The notes: generated from the sequence alone by a model not told the origin. Shown: positions 40,816 to 52,449, counted from the first letter of the stretch. The stretch is 64,000 nt of DNA from Xanthomonas sp. SI (GCF_014236855.1 NZ_CP051261.1:992001-1056000); one strand, 5' to 3'. A program made the numbers and translations.

Positions 40816-40823
40816 GGTAGAAT
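40796..40823 (+). promoter_or_regulatory. Possible promoter of the winged-helix/PD40 gene
   Basis: TTGGCG (40796-40801), 16-base spacer, TAGAAT (40818-40823), 130 bases before the start codon. Confidence 0.4.
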
Positions 40824-40953
40824 TTGTCGGCATCGCCACGCCTGGCCGCATTCGTCGCATTGGTTTGCCGAATCTGCCCGTTGGCGCCATACGGCGTCAC
40901 TTTTGCCGTGACGTGGTTCCCACTCCATCGCAGATCGTCGTCGCCTTAGTCGC

Positions 40954-43296
40954 ATGTCCTCGTCATCCTCCGCCACTCCACTGCTTCCGGAACGGTTGCA
41001 GGTCGGCGATTGCCTGGTGCTGCTGTCGCTGCGCGAAGTGCATGCGCCGCGCGCGCGGCGGCCGCAGCGGCTCACGCCCAAGGCGATGGGCGTGCTGCGC
41101 GTGCTGTTGGCGCAGCCGGGACAGGTGGTGGAGCGCGAGACCTTGCTGGCCCAGGTGTGGCCGGACACGCAGCCGACCAACGATGTGGTGACCCAGGCCA
41201 TCACCCAATTGCGCAAGGCGTTCGCTGCCGGTGCGAAGGGCGACGCGCCGGCCTATATCGAGACGCTGGCCAAGACCGGTTATCGCCTGGTGGCGCCGGT
41301 GCAGGCGCTGGCGGAGGTCGAGGTCGATGCCGGCGCGCCGGCGGCTGCGGCCGCGAGCGAGGACCTGTGCGCCGATGCCGATGCCGACGTCGCCATGCCG
41401 GCGGTCGCCGACGCAGCGCCGTCGCCGGCCGCGGTGGTGCCTGCGCCGCCGTCGCGCGGTTTGCAGGTGGTGCTGGCGGCCGCCGCGGGCGCCGGCCTGA
41501 TGTTGCTGGCGATGCTGGTCTGGTGGCTGCCGCGGGGCGGCCAGGACCCGGCCGGCAGCGAGCAGGAGCGGGTGGTCGGCAGCCCGGAGCGGCCGTACCG
41601 ATTGATCACCACGATGCCGGGCTTCGAGCTGGAGCCGGCGTTATCGCCGGATGGCGCGCAGGTGGCGTATGCCGCCGGGATCGAGGGCCGCGCGGGGACG
41701 CAACTGCTGGTGCAGGCGACCGGCCGTGCGGCCGGCGGCGTGCCGCCGCGCTCGCTCGGCGTGCCGGGCAAGGGCTATTCCGACCGGCTGCCGGCCTGGT
41801 CGCCGGATGGCCGCCGCATCGCCTTCGCCCGGCTGGGGCCGGAGGGGCAGTGCCAGGTGCTGCTCATAGCCGCCGACAAGCCTGATGTGGCGCGCGAAGC
41901 GACCCGCTGCGACGGCACCGAGCTGCTCAGTTTCGACTGGACGCCGGACGGGCGCGGCCTGCTGTTCGGCAGCATGACCGGGCGCCAGCCCAGCCGCGGG
42001 ATCCGCGTGCTGGATCTGGCCAGCGGGCACTGGCGTGCGCTGCCCTACACGCTCGGAGCGGGCGATTTCGACTACGCGCCGCGTTATTCGCCCGATGGCC
42101 AGTGGATCGCCTTCGTGCGCAACCCGCAGATGGGCGGCCTGTGGCGGATGCCGGCCGGCGGCGGCCGCGCCGAGCCGCTGACCCGCGAGTTCGCCGAGAT
42201 CCGTGGCTGGGACTGGACCCAGGACAGCCGCGGCCTGGTATTCGGGCGCCGGGTCGACAGCGAGACGCGCCTGTATCGGCTGGATACCGCCTCGCAGCGC
42301 CTTCGCGACCTGGACCTGGGCGATGCGCAGTCGCCGACCTTGTCGCGCGACGGCGAACGGCTCGCGTTCGTGCACCGGCGCCCGCAGTTCGCGCTGTATC
42401 GGATTTCCGCCGCGGACCGCCAGGGCAACCGCGAGAGCCAGCGCCTGTTCGCCTCCACCGGGCGCGACAGCCAGCCAGTGATCGCGCCCGACGGCCGCCA
42501 ACTGGTCTTCACCTCAGACCGTTCCGGCAGTTTCGCGCTGTGGTGGGGCGACGTGACCCGGCCGCAGTCGTTGCGCCTGATCGAGGGCGTGCGCCCGGAA
42601 ACCGGGCAGGCGCCGGCCTGGTCGGCCGACAGCCAATCGCTGCTGGTCAGCGGCCGCGATGCGCAGGGGCGCTCGGCGATCTACGAAGTGCGGCCGCAGT
42701 CGGGCAGCGTCGTGCCCTTGCCGGTGCCTTCCGGCGAACCGCTGCAGGCGGCGTACACCGCCGATCCGGCGCAGCTGCTGGTGCTGCTCGGCGAGAACGG
42801 CCGCACCCGGCTGCAGTTGTACGACCGGCGCAGCCTGCCGTGGCGGCGGCTGGCGGCGCTGGACGATGTCTCGCAGCTGCGCGTGGACCCGGACAGCGGG
42901 CGCGTGCTGTTCACTCGCCTGGCGCGCAGCGGCCTGTGGCGCGCCGACGCGACCCTGGACCCGGCCAGCGTGGCGGCAGTCGACGCGGCGGTGCCGTCGC
43001 TGTGGCGCTACCGCACCTGGGCGCTGGGTGCGGGCGGCGAGGTGCGCTATCTGTTCCCGACCGGCGAGTGCGCCAGCCGGCTGGCGCGGATCGGCGGCGG
43101 CCTCGGCGACAGCGCGTGCCTGGACCGCGACCGGCTCAGTTCGGCCAATGGCTTCAGCATCGATCGGCGCAGCGGCGACGTGTATGCGGCGCTGGCGGTG
43201 GAGGACGGCAGCGACATCGGCTTCATGCGCATGCCCGAGAGCACCGGCTGGTTCTCGGTGATCGCCTCCAAGTGGTTGCTGCACAAGGGAAAGTGA
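40954..43296 (+). CDS. Membrane-tethered winged-helix regulator with PD40 beta-propeller
   Basis: A 780-residue protein of the CadC/ToxR layout: N-terminal OmpR-type winged helix (PQRLTPKAMGVLRVLLAQPGQVVERETLLAQVWPD, recognition helix in VVTQAITQLRKAF, about 35-115), an Ala/Pro/Asp-rich linker, one TM helix (about 170-192, LQVVLAAAAGAGLMLLAMLVWWL), then a periplasmic WD40/PD40 propeller with LSPDGAQVAYAAG, WSPDGRRIAFAR, YSPDGQWIAFVR, LSRDGERLAFVH and APDGRQLVFTSD blades. It probably senses a periplasmic ligand and acts on DNA from the membrane. It lies just before araC-like and TonB receptor genes on the same strand, likely targets. Confidence 0.88.
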   Translation: MSSSSSATPLLPERLQVGDCLVLLSLREVHAPRARRPQRLTPKAMGVLRVLLAQPGQVVERETLLAQVWPDTQPTNDVVTQAITQLRKAFAAGAKGDAPAYIETLAKTGYRLVAPVQALAEVEVDAGAPAAAAASEDLCADADADVAMPAVADAAPSPAAVVPAPPSRGLQVVLAAAAGAGLMLLAMLVWWLPRGGQDPAGSEQERVVGSPERPYRLITTMPGFELEPALSPDGAQVAYAAGIEGRAGTQLLVQATGRAAGGVPPRSLGVPGKGYSDRLPAWSPDGRRIAFARLGPEGQCQVLLIAADKPDVAREATRCDGTELLSFDWTPDGRGLLFGSMTGRQPSRGIRVLDLASGHWRALPYTLGAGDFDYAPRYSPDGQWIAFVRNPQMGGLWRMPAGGGRAEPLTREFAEIRGWDWTQDSRGLVFGRRVDSETRLYRLDTASQRLRDLDLGDAQSPTLSRDGERLAFVHRRPQFALYRISAADRQGNRESQRLFASTGRDSQPVIAPDGRQLVFTSDRSGSFALWWGDVTRPQSLRLIEGVRPETGQAPAWSADSQSLLVSGRDAQGRSAIYEVRPQSGSVVPLPVPSGEPLQAAYTADPAQLLVLLGENGRTRLQLYDRRSLPWRRLAALDDVSQLRVDPDSGRVLFTRLARSGLWRADATLDPASVAAVDAAVPSLWRYRTWALGAGGEVRYLFPTGECASRLARIGGGLGDSACLDRDRLSSANGFSIDRRSGDVYAALAVEDGSDIGFMRMPESTGWFSVIASKWLLHKGK

Positions 43297-43417
43297 GCAT
43301 CGTAAGTTGTTCGTGACCGCTTCGTGCCGATTTCGGACAAACATCGCCACATCGTCCTGACCCTGCCGCCACATCCGGCAACACTGCGCGCCGGTTGAAG
43401 CAAAGCGGGTGCATCGG

Positions 43418-44314
43418 ATGCGACAAGTCTTCCTGGCCGATCGTGGGCAGCAACGGATCCTGGACAACGAGGACGCGCCCGCCGGCTCGGCCTGCCTGGG
43501 CGCGGCGCGCCTGGGTAGCCTGCAGGCCTCGGCCGCCGCGTTCACGGTCTGGATCCAGCTGCGCGGCAGCGCCTGGATCGAAGCCAAGGAAGGCCGCTTC
43601 GAACTGCAGCGCGGCCAGTGGCTGGCCTTCGAGCGCGATTCGCGGCCGCTGGTGCAGGCCGATCGCGACGGCTTGTGCATCGGCCTCAGCCTGGACGCCG
43701 ACGCATTGAAGGCGCTTGGGCGGATGGCCGATGCGACCCTGTATGCCGGCCGCGGCGTGCTGCCGCCGCGCGAGGCGCGGATCGCGCTGCGGCTATGGCG
43801 GCAGGCGGCGGCGCGGCCGGGCGATGTGCTGGCGATGCGTCCGGTGTTGCTGCACCTGGCCTCGATGCAGGGCGAGCTGTCGCACCGCGTGCAGCGTTGC
43901 CCTGGGCGTTCGCGGGTGCGCAAGCGCCAGGTGTTCGGGCGCATGCAGCGCGCGCATCTGTATCTGGAAGGACACCGCGACCGCGTGGTGCGGATCAGCG
44001 AACTGGCCGAGCTGACCAACTTCTCCAGTTGGTATCTGTCCAAGACTTTCCAATGCCTGTACGAGGAAAGCCCGCAGGCGCTGTCGGCGCGGCTGCGCCT
44101 GGAGCGCGCCGCGGACCTGCTGCGCGACACGGCGATGATGATCGGCGAGGTCGCCGCGGCCAGCGGCTTCGACAACTGCTGCAGCTTCGCCCGCGCCTTT
44201 CGTGCGCGCTTCGGCGTCTCCGCTTCGCAATATCGACAAGCGGCGGCGGTGCCGCCAGAGTCGGCAAAGTCTGCGAACGGCCGCAGCAAAGCGCCGGTGC
44301 TCACCGGAACGTAA
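43418..44314 (+). CDS. AraC family transcriptional regulator
   Basis: A 298-residue regulator. The C-terminal double HTH covers about residues 190-280: VRISELAELTNFSSWYLSKTF (first HTH) and MIGEVAAASGFDNCCSFARAFRARFGVSASQYR (second HTH with the family signature). The N-terminal half has cupin-like strands (FTVWIQLRGSAWIEAKEGRFELQRGQWLAF). ATG at 43418 is used; GTG three codons upstream is an alternative. It precedes the TonB receptor by 49 bases and is the obvious candidate to control it. Confidence 0.88.
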   Translation: MRQVFLADRGQQRILDNEDAPAGSACLGAARLGSLQASAAAFTVWIQLRGSAWIEAKEGRFELQRGQWLAFERDSRPLVQADRDGLCIGLSLDADALKALGRMADATLYAGRGVLPPREARIALRLWRQAAARPGDVLAMRPVLLHLASMQGELSHRVQRCPGRSRVRKRQVFGRMQRAHLYLEGHRDRVVRISELAELTNFSSWYLSKTFQCLYEESPQALSARLRLERAADLLRDTAMMIGEVAAASGFDNCCSFARAFRARFGVSASQYRQAAAVPPESAKSANGRSKAPVLTGT

Positions 44315-44363
44315 CGTGCCCAGGGCGCTTAACACGCCCCTAACGTTACCCCTGGAGAGATGA

Positions 44364-47240
44364 ATGAACCTTCGCACTTCCGCAGTGCGGCTGGGCCTGT
44401 TGCCCGCCAGCATCGCGATCGCGTTGACGCCGGCTATCGCCGGCGCGCAAGAATCCGCCGCTACCGATAGCAATCCGACCAACCTCGACCGCATCGAGGT
44501 CACCGGGTCGCGTATCCGTCAGGCCAGCTCGGAAACCGCGCAGCCGGTAATCGCGCTGCAGCGCGCCGACATCGAGAAGCAGGGCTACACCAGCGTCGCC
44601 GATATCGTGCAGAACCTGTCGGCCACCGGTTCGCCGGCGATCAGCCGCGCCGATGCGTTGTCCTCGGGCGAAGAAGTCGGCGGCCAGTACGTCGATCTGC
44701 GTAACCTCGGCCCGCAGCGCACCCTGGTGCTGCTGGACGGCAAGCGCATGGGCGTCAGCTCCGGCGGCTACACCGATCTGGCCTCGATCCCGACCTCGAT
44801 GGTCGAGCGCGTGGAAGTGCTGACCGACGGCGCGTCGGCGCTGTACGGCTCCGACGCCATCGCCGGCGTGATCAACGTGATCACCCGCAAGAACTTCGAT
44901 GGTCTGGAAGCCAGCGCCTACGTCGGCCAGTACGGCCAGGGCGACGGCCACAAGGAAACCTACAACTTCGTCTACGGCGCCAGCAACGACCGCGGTTCGC
45001 TGACCCTCGGCGCCGAGTACAGCAAGGAAGATCCGGTCTACGCCAAGAACCGCGATTACAGCGCGTCGCCGAACGGCTACTTCCACCCGGTTCCGACCGC
45101 CGATGCCTCCAACGGCTGGAGCGCGATCAGCGAGAAGGGTGTGCTGCTCGACGCGGACGGCAACATGTATTCGCTGAATCCGGGCGGCAACCCGCGCAAC
45201 TTCGCCGACTACCACGACTTCAGCAACGCCGATCTGTCCAACCCGAGCCAGCAGATGTTCCTGCAGACCGGGATCGAGCGCCGCTCGGTGTTCGCCAACG
45301 GCAACTTCGATTTCACCGACAACGTCCGCGGCACCGCCAGCGTGCTGTACACCGAGCGCGAGACGCTGCAGCAGATCGCCGGCTATCCGTACCGTTCGGT
45401 GGCGTTCGACAGCCCGCTGTCGGGCGAAAGCTACTTCAATCCGCTGCCGGGCCAGGACGTCGATTTCATGCGCCGTACCTGGGAAGTGCCGCGCCAGACC
45501 CGTTCCGAGCTGAACACCTTCCGCTTCAGCGGCGGGCTCGAAGGTTCGTTCCAGCTGGGCGACAACTACTGGGATTGGGACGTCGGCTACGTCTACAACC
45601 GCAACAAGGGCACCAAGACCGGTACCGGCAACCTGTTCGTTCCGAACGTGCAGAACGCGGTCGGCCCGTCGTTCCTGGACAGCGACGGCGTGGTCAAGTG
45701 CGGCTCCGCCGGCAACGTGATCGCCGGTTGCATGCCGTGGAACCCCCTGCTGCCGAACGGCACCGCCGGTGCCGGCTCGCTGGCCGATCCGGCGCTGCAG
45801 GCGTACCTGTTCCTGCCGTCGCACGACACCTCGATGAGCACCACCAAGGTGTACAGCGCCAACCTCAGCGGCACCATCATGGCGCTGCCGGCCGGCGACC
45901 TGGCGATGGCCGCAGGCGTCGAGCACCGCAGCGAAGACGCGCGCTACGATCCCGACGCGCTGCTGCAGTCCGGCCTGAGCACCGACCTGGCCGGCGCGCC
46001 GACCCGCGGCGGTTACTCGCTGGACGAGGTGTACCTGGAGTTCAACATCCCGGTGCTGGCCGACATGCCGTTCGCCAAGGAACTGTCGTTTGACGTGGCC
46101 GGTCGTTACTCGGACTACAACACCTTCGGCGACACCACCAACAGCAAGTTCGGCCTGAAGTGGAAGCCGATCGACGACCTGCTGGTGCGCGGCACCTACG
46201 CCACCGGCTTCCGTGCGCCGACCGTGTCCGACCTGTACGGCGGCACCTCGCAGACCTTCGACTCCTACACCGATCCGTGCGACACCCTGTTCGGTGCCGC
46301 GACCCGCAACGCGGGCGTGGCCACGCGCTGCGGCGGCGCGGTGCCGGCGAACTTCCGCCAGGAAGCCTCCGGCGGCGTGGATGCCAGCGGTCCCGGGTCG
46401 CAGTCGAACTACGCGTACCTGTCCGGCTCTAACCCGGAGCTGCTGCCGGAAACCTCCAAGACCTACACGCTGGGCCTGGTCTACAGCCCGAGCTACGTGA
46501 ACGGCCTGGACATCAGCCTGGACTGGTGGAAGATCCGCATCGACAACGTCATCGCTGCCGAATCGGTCACCTCCATCCTCAACCAGTGCTACGTGCAGAA
46601 CATCGGCGCGGCCTGCGACCGTTTCGTGCGTGATGCCACCAGCGGCCAGGTCATCGACGTGACCCGTACCCTGATCAACGGCGGCTACCAGGAAACCGCC
46701 GGCTACGATCTGGGCGTGCGCTATCGTCTGAGCGACACCGGCTTCGGCAACTTCGTGTTCGACTGGAAGACCACCTACGTGGACTACCAGGAATACAAGC
46801 GCGACAACGAGTCGGAAACGCCGATCGAGCAGCACAATGGCTGGGGCAGCAGCGACTGGGGTTCCAACTTCCGCGTTCGTTCCAACTTGAACGTGGATTG
46901 GAGCTACGGCAGCTTCGGCGTCAACTGGGGTGTGCGTTACTACTCCGGTCTGCGCGAGGCTTGCACGTACGATCTGGGTGGCGGTTCGGAGTGCAACGAG
47001 CCGGGCTTCACCTCCGCGTACACGCTGGAGCAGCCGTCGCGCACGGTCGGTTCCAACACGTTCCACGATGTGCAGATCCGCTACAACGCGCCGTGGGATG
47101 CCACCGTGTCGTTGGGTGCCAACAACGTGTTCAATCACCAGGGCCCGATCATGTACAGCCAGCCCAACTCGAACTTCTCGTACAACGGAAGCTTCGACAT
47201 CGGCCGCATGCTCTACATGAAGTACACCCAGCGCTTCTGA
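44364..47240 (+). CDS. TonB-dependent outer-membrane receptor
   Basis: A 958-residue energised outer-membrane transporter. Signal peptide (LGLLPASIAIALTPAIAGAQ), TonB-box region LDRIEVTGSRI (about 39-50), plug domain about 50-165 with GASALYGSDAIAGVINVITRK, then a 22-strand barrel ending in the aromatic terminus MKYTQRF. The large plug loop RNLGPQRTLVLLDGKRMG is typical of the Oar/peptide or carbohydrate-type receptors enriched in xanthomonads. GGAGAGATGA sits just before the start. Unlike genes for siderophore receptors, no Fur box or siderophore gene is seen; substrate unknown. It ends at a strong terminator. Confidence 0.93.
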   Translation: MNLRTSAVRLGLLPASIAIALTPAIAGAQESAATDSNPTNLDRIEVTGSRIRQASSETAQPVIALQRADIEKQGYTSVADIVQNLSATGSPAISRADALSSGEEVGGQYVDLRNLGPQRTLVLLDGKRMGVSSGGYTDLASIPTSMVERVEVLTDGASALYGSDAIAGVINVITRKNFDGLEASAYVGQYGQGDGHKETYNFVYGASNDRGSLTLGAEYSKEDPVYAKNRDYSASPNGYFHPVPTADASNGWSAISEKGVLLDADGNMYSLNPGGNPRNFADYHDFSNADLSNPSQQMFLQTGIERRSVFANGNFDFTDNVRGTASVLYTERETLQQIAGYPYRSVAFDSPLSGESYFNPLPGQDVDFMRRTWEVPRQTRSELNTFRFSGGLEGSFQLGDNYWDWDVGYVYNRNKGTKTGTGNLFVPNVQNAVGPSFLDSDGVVKCGSAGNVIAGCMPWNPLLPNGTAGAGSLADPALQAYLFLPSHDTSMSTTKVYSANLSGTIMALPAGDLAMAAGVEHRSEDARYDPDALLQSGLSTDLAGAPTRGGYSLDEVYLEFNIPVLADMPFAKELSFDVAGRYSDYNTFGDTTNSKFGLKWKPIDDLLVRGTYATGFRAPTVSDLYGGTSQTFDSYTDPCDTLFGAATRNAGVATRCGGAVPANFRQEASGGVDASGPGSQSNYAYLSGSNPELLPETSKTYTLGLVYSPSYVNGLDISLDWWKIRIDNVIAAESVTSILNQCYVQNIGAACDRFVRDATSGQVIDVTRTLINGGYQETAGYDLGVRYRLSDTGFGNFVFDWKTTYVDYQEYKRDNESETPIEQHNGWGSSDWGSNFRVRSNLNVDWSYGSFGVNWGVRYYSGLREACTYDLGGGSECNEPGFTSAYTLEQPSRTVGSNTFHDVQIRYNAPWDATVSLGANNVFNHQGPIMYSQPNSNFSYNGSFDIGRMLYMKYTQRF

Positions 47241-47267
47241 TCCATCGGCGTCTGAGTAACAAAAAAG

Positions 47268-47294
47268 GACGGGCCGCAAGGCCCGTCTTTTTTT
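47268..47294 (+). terminator. Rho-independent terminator of the TonB receptor gene
   Basis: Perfect 8-bp stem GACGGGCC (47268-47275) with GGCCCGTC (47280-47287), GCAA loop, followed by seven T. Confidence 0.95.
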
Positions 47295-47728
47295 GCTTTC
47301 GGCGCACATCGAATGCGGCGGCGGCGAGAGGTTGAGCGGTGAGCGAGGAGGGCGGCGGTTTTTTTGTGGGAGCGACTTCAGTCGCGACGGACACTACCGA
47401 TAACGCGTCGCGATTGATGGCCCGACGCCACCCGGAATGACTCCCGCAAGAAAGGCCGCAGCGCCGGTGTCCCGCTATCGCTGCGGCGAATGGTCATGGC
47501 GGCAGTGTCGGACACGAGGGGGGGGCGAAGACAGCGAAGCTGAGCCGATGTGTCTACTTGGATGGTCTGTGTCGATGACGCATCGCCGGAATTGCCGGCA
47601 AGCCGCCGGCGTCAGCGCCGCGTGGGGCACTGCTCATTCCTTTCGATACGATGCGCGATGGGGTCGGCTCTCACGTGAGAGCCGCTTTCCCATCAACTTC
47701 CCGCGCCGCGAGGGCAGCGCGGCCGCGG
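47295..47728. other. Intergenic region with repeat remnant and palindrome
   Basis: About 430 bases between convergent genes, without a gene I can support. It holds one arm of the palindromic repeat family (47365-47388, GTGGGAGCGACTTCAGTCGC) with a decayed second arm, and a 20-bp perfect palindrome at 47665-47684. Confidence 0.5.
47665..47684. repeat. Perfect 20-bp palindrome
   Basis: CGGCTCTCACGTGAGAGCCG, 44 bases past the stop of the HDOD gene. It can form a 10-bp stem as RNA; on the plus strand CTTTCC follows, on the minus strand no T tract. It may be a transcription stop or a protein site. Confidence 0.6.
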
Positions 47729-48844
47729 CTAGGCCGAGGTCAGTCCCATCAGGTTATCCGCCTGTTCGCGCCAGGTCGGCAGCTTGTTCAGCGTGCCGGT
47801 CTTGGTCAGGTAGTCCTCATCGATCTCCGAGCCGCTGGCCAGCGCCATCGCCACGTGCACCGCGCCGGTGACCCAGAAGCTGCGGGTGCTGGACCGCTGC
47901 GGCTCGCGGTGGAACGCCACCGCTTCGATGATCGGCATCGGCAGGCCCCACAGGCCGAGCAGGTAGGCGCCCGCCTCGGCATGGCCGGGACGTTCGTCGT
48001 CGCCTTCGACGGCCGGCTCGCGCTCGTTGCGGATGCCCGGCAGCAGCAGGCCGATGTCGGCCAGCAGCGCGGCGGTCGCGCCCAGTTCGGCGCTGGAGGA
48101 CGGCAGCATCTTCGACGCCAGCTTCGACGCCAGCAGCGAGCGCTGCTGCAGCGCGTTGCGTTCGGCATTGGACAGCGCCTGCACCGAGAACACTTCGCTA
48201 GCCAGGACCAGGTCGCGCAAGGTGGCGATGCCCAGCCGCGTCACGGCGGTGCGCAGGTCGGAAATCGTGCGGCCGTTGGAGAAGTACGCCGAATTGCACA
48301 GCTGCAGCACCTTGGCCGCGATCGCCGGATCGGCCGAGACCAGCTTGGCCAGGTCGGCGGCGTTGCTGCCGTCGTCCTGTTCCAGCGCATGCATCAGGCT
48401 CAGGTACAGATGCGGCGGCGAGGGCAGCTTCTCGATGCGGCCGATGCTGGCGCGCAACCGGGGATCGCCGAGCAGCTCCTGCAGTTCCTCGATGCTGGTG
48501 ACCGCCTCGAGCAGCATTTCCGGCGACAGCGGCAGCGGCAGGAAACGATGCGCCACGCCGATGATGCGCGCCGGCGGCGCGCGGTTGCTCTGCTCGGCGT
48601 CGATCAGCGCGATGCGGATGGTTTCCGGGCTCAGCGTGCGGATCTGGCCGAGCAAGGTGGCCGTGGTCAGGTCCGGCAGCGCCGGCGCGGCGATCACCGC
48701 ATCCAGCTGCACGGTCGCGGCGGCGGCGATGGCGGCATTGCCGTCGGTCACGGTCTGGACCTGCCAGTCCTCGCCCAATTCGCGGATGTATGCGGTGACT
48801 TCGGCCGGCAGGCTCGCCTCGTCGCCGACGAACAGGATACGCAA
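47729..48844 (-). CDS. HDOD-domain signalling protein with degenerate receiver
   Basis: A 371-residue protein: N-terminal response-regulator-like fold (RILFVGDEASLPAEVTAYIRELG...LDAVIAAPALPDLTTATLLGQIR, 1-115) and an HDOD output domain (about 130-330; LPSPPHLYLSLMHALEQDDGSNAADLAKLVSADPAIAAKVLQLCNSAYF). The phospho-acceptor Asp expected after the third strand is absent (AVIAAP), so the receiver is probably not phosphorylated there. HDOD proteins bind partner regulators in c-di-GMP and stress signalling. The best start is TTG at 48844 after GGGGGGTAG; a longer frame goes to 48904. Confidence 0.82.
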   Translation of the reverse strand: MRILFVGDEASLPAEVTAYIRELGEDWQVQTVTDGNAAIAAAATVQLDAVIAAPALPDLTTATLLGQIRTLSPETIRIALIDAEQSNRAPPARIIGVAHRFLPLPLSPEMLLEAVTSIEELQELLGDPRLRASIGRIEKLPSPPHLYLSLMHALEQDDGSNAADLAKLVSADPAIAAKVLQLCNSAYFSNGRTISDLRTAVTRLGIATLRDLVLASEVFSVQALSNAERNALQQRSLLASKLASKMLPSSSAELGATAALLADIGLLLPGIRNEREPAVEGDDERPGHAEAGAYLLGLWGLPMPIIEAVAFHREPQRSSTRSFWVTGAVHVAMALASGSEIDEDYLTKTGTLNKLPTWREQADNLMGLTSA

Positions 48845-49006
48845 GAGACTACCCCCCAAGAGGGGCCGGTTCACGCTCGACCGGCCCGGACATTCGTTCA
48901 GCAATGTACTCTAAACCCCGGAATACGGCAGCGTCCGTATTCGTAAAACGTGAAGCGAGTCAGCCACGGCGGGCGATCCCCCCCGCCGCGGCGTCGGTTC
49001 GTCAGG

Positions 49007-49540
49007 TCAGGCGCCGGCCTTGTAGCGCTCGACCGCGTCCAGCAGGATCTGCTTGGCCTCGGCTGCGTTGCCCCAGCCGTCCAGCTTGACCCACTTGCCC
49101 TTCTCCAGATCCTTGTAGTGCTCGAAGAAGTGGCCGATGCGCTCCATCCAGTGGCCCGACACCTGGGCGATGTCCTCGATGTGGCCGTAGCCCTCGAACA
49201 CCTTGGCCACCGGCACCGCCAGGATCTTCTCGTCGCTGCCGGCCTCGTCGCTCATCTTGAGCACGCCGACCGGGCGGCAGCGCACCACGCAGCCGGGCAC
49301 CAGCGGCAGCGGCAGCACCACCAGCACGTCGGCCGGGTCGCCGTCGCCGCACAGGGTGTTGGGCACGTAGCCGTAGTTGCAGGGATAGCGCATCGGCGTG
49401 GACAGGATGCGGTCGACGAAGATCGCGCCGCTGGCCTTGTCCACTTCGTACTTGACCGGCTCCGAATCCTTGGGGATTTCGATGACGACGTTGATTTCTT
49501 CCGGGAGATTCTTGCCGGAGGTGACCAGTTCCAGACCCAT
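49007..49540 (-). CDS. ppa: Inorganic pyrophosphatase, soluble
   Basis: Hydrolyses pyrophosphate to two phosphates. 177 residues, bacterial family I. The metal-binding signature is [14 protein letters not shown] near residue 64, with [11 protein letters not shown] upstream and the KWVKLDGWG block near the end. It stands alone between the HDOD gene and a small secreted protein. A membrane pyrophosphatase lies 0.8 kb away. Confidence 0.97.
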   Translation of the reverse strand: MGLELVTSGKNLPEEINVVIEIPKDSEPVKYEVDKASGAIFVDRILSTPMRYPCNYGYVPNTLCGDGDPADVLVVLPLPLVPGCVVRCRPVGVLKMSDEAGSDEKILAVPVAKVFEGYGHIEDIAQVSGHWMERIGHFFEHYKDLEKGKWVKLDGWGNAAEAKQILLDAVERYKAGA

Positions 49541-49735
49541 GCGCTAGCTCCAGTGGAGTGGCTTCAAAGAGGCCTGCATTCTAGTCGGTTGGCTGTTGCA
49601 ATGCAGCGCGGGCGGCTAAGCCTATTCCTACAAGGTTTTCGGACTCCATACCGAGCCGCATGGGGAGGCTTCCGATAGTGCCCGGCCGCTTGTGAGGCGA
49701 GGCTATGTCCACAGTCCATCCCAAGGAGCAAGACG

Positions 49736-50224
49736 ATGAAAGGAATCCGGTATTCGATAGGCCCGCTGCTGGCGGTCGTGTTGCTGGCCTGTGGCGCATC
49801 GCAGGCGCAGGCGCAGCAGCAGGTCTACGTGGATGCGGTCGACTATCCCACCGCGGGCGCAGGCTGGGAGGCGTTCGACGATCTGGAGCGGCGGCTGGCC
49901 GAGGACTTCGACCAGAGTTGCGGCGACACCTTCTGCGAGGGCGAGTACAGCGACTACCAGCCGCTGCGCTACCGCTGCTCGGTACGCCAGCGCGATGGGG
50001 CGATCGGGCAGTGCGTGTGGACCTTCGGCGCCAGCGAGGCCAGCATCGACCCGGCCACCGGCCAGGTGCAGGTGGATGCGAAGCTGTGGCAGTGCCCCAC
50101 ACCGTTGCTGCCGCAGACCCGGCTGGTGGCGCTGTACCAGGCGCTGGCCGGGGAGCACCCGTTGTTCGCGCCGCTGCCGCACAGCCAGCGCAGCGTCAAC
50201 GACGGCTTGATCGATTGCCTGTAG
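49736..50224 (+). CDS. Small secreted cysteine-containing protein, unknown function
   Basis: A 162-residue protein with a strong ribosome site (AAGGAGCAAGACG before ATG) and a signal peptide (IGPLLAVVLLACGASQAQAQ). A Cys in LLACG could be a lipobox, but the Ala-Gln-Ala end favours ordinary cleavage. The mature part has five Cys residues (SCGDTFCEG, YRCSV, GQCVW, LWQCPT, DCL), suggesting disulfides. No family recognised. It converges with the membrane pyrophosphatase gene. Confidence 0.7.
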   Translation: MKGIRYSIGPLLAVVLLACGASQAQAQQQVYVDAVDYPTAGAGWEAFDDLERRLAEDFDQSCGDTFCEGEYSDYQPLRYRCSVRQRDGAIGQCVWTFGASEASIDPATGQVQVDAKLWQCPTPLLPQTRLVALYQALAGEHPLFAPLPHSQRSVNDGLIDCL

Positions 50225-50239
50225 TCGCGCTGCGTGCGG

Positions 50240-50274
50240 CCCGGCGCCGGCGGATCGCCAGCGCCGGTGCCGGG
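50240..50274. terminator. GC-rich hairpin between convergent genes
   Basis: Stem CCCGGCGCCGGC (50240-50251) with GCCGGTGCCGGG (50263-50274), one G-T pair, loop 11 bases, no T tract on either strand. Could slow RNA polymerase from both sides. Confidence 0.4.
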
Positions 50275-50283
50275 TGCGTGCCG

Positions 50284-52311
<2,028 letters not shown>

Positions 52312-52386
52312 GACCCCTCCCAAGGATGTGGATGACGCCCAAGCGGTGGGACGTACAACGGGATCACACCAAAAGGAGTCTGAGGC

Positions 52387-52449
52387 ATGCAACGACTCCG
52401 CGGCCGCAATGCGCCGGTGGTGCGTATCGCAATGTTCGACCTGGCTTGA
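52387..52449 (+). CDS. Possible 20-residue small ORF
   Basis: ATG at 52387 preceded by AAAAGGAG at ideal spacing, reading 20 codons ([20 protein letters not shown]) to TGA. It lies in the gap between divergent hppA and a secreted protein gene. The ribosome site is the only support; may be a leader peptide or chance. Confidence 0.3.
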   Translation: MQRLRGRNAPVVRIAMFDLA

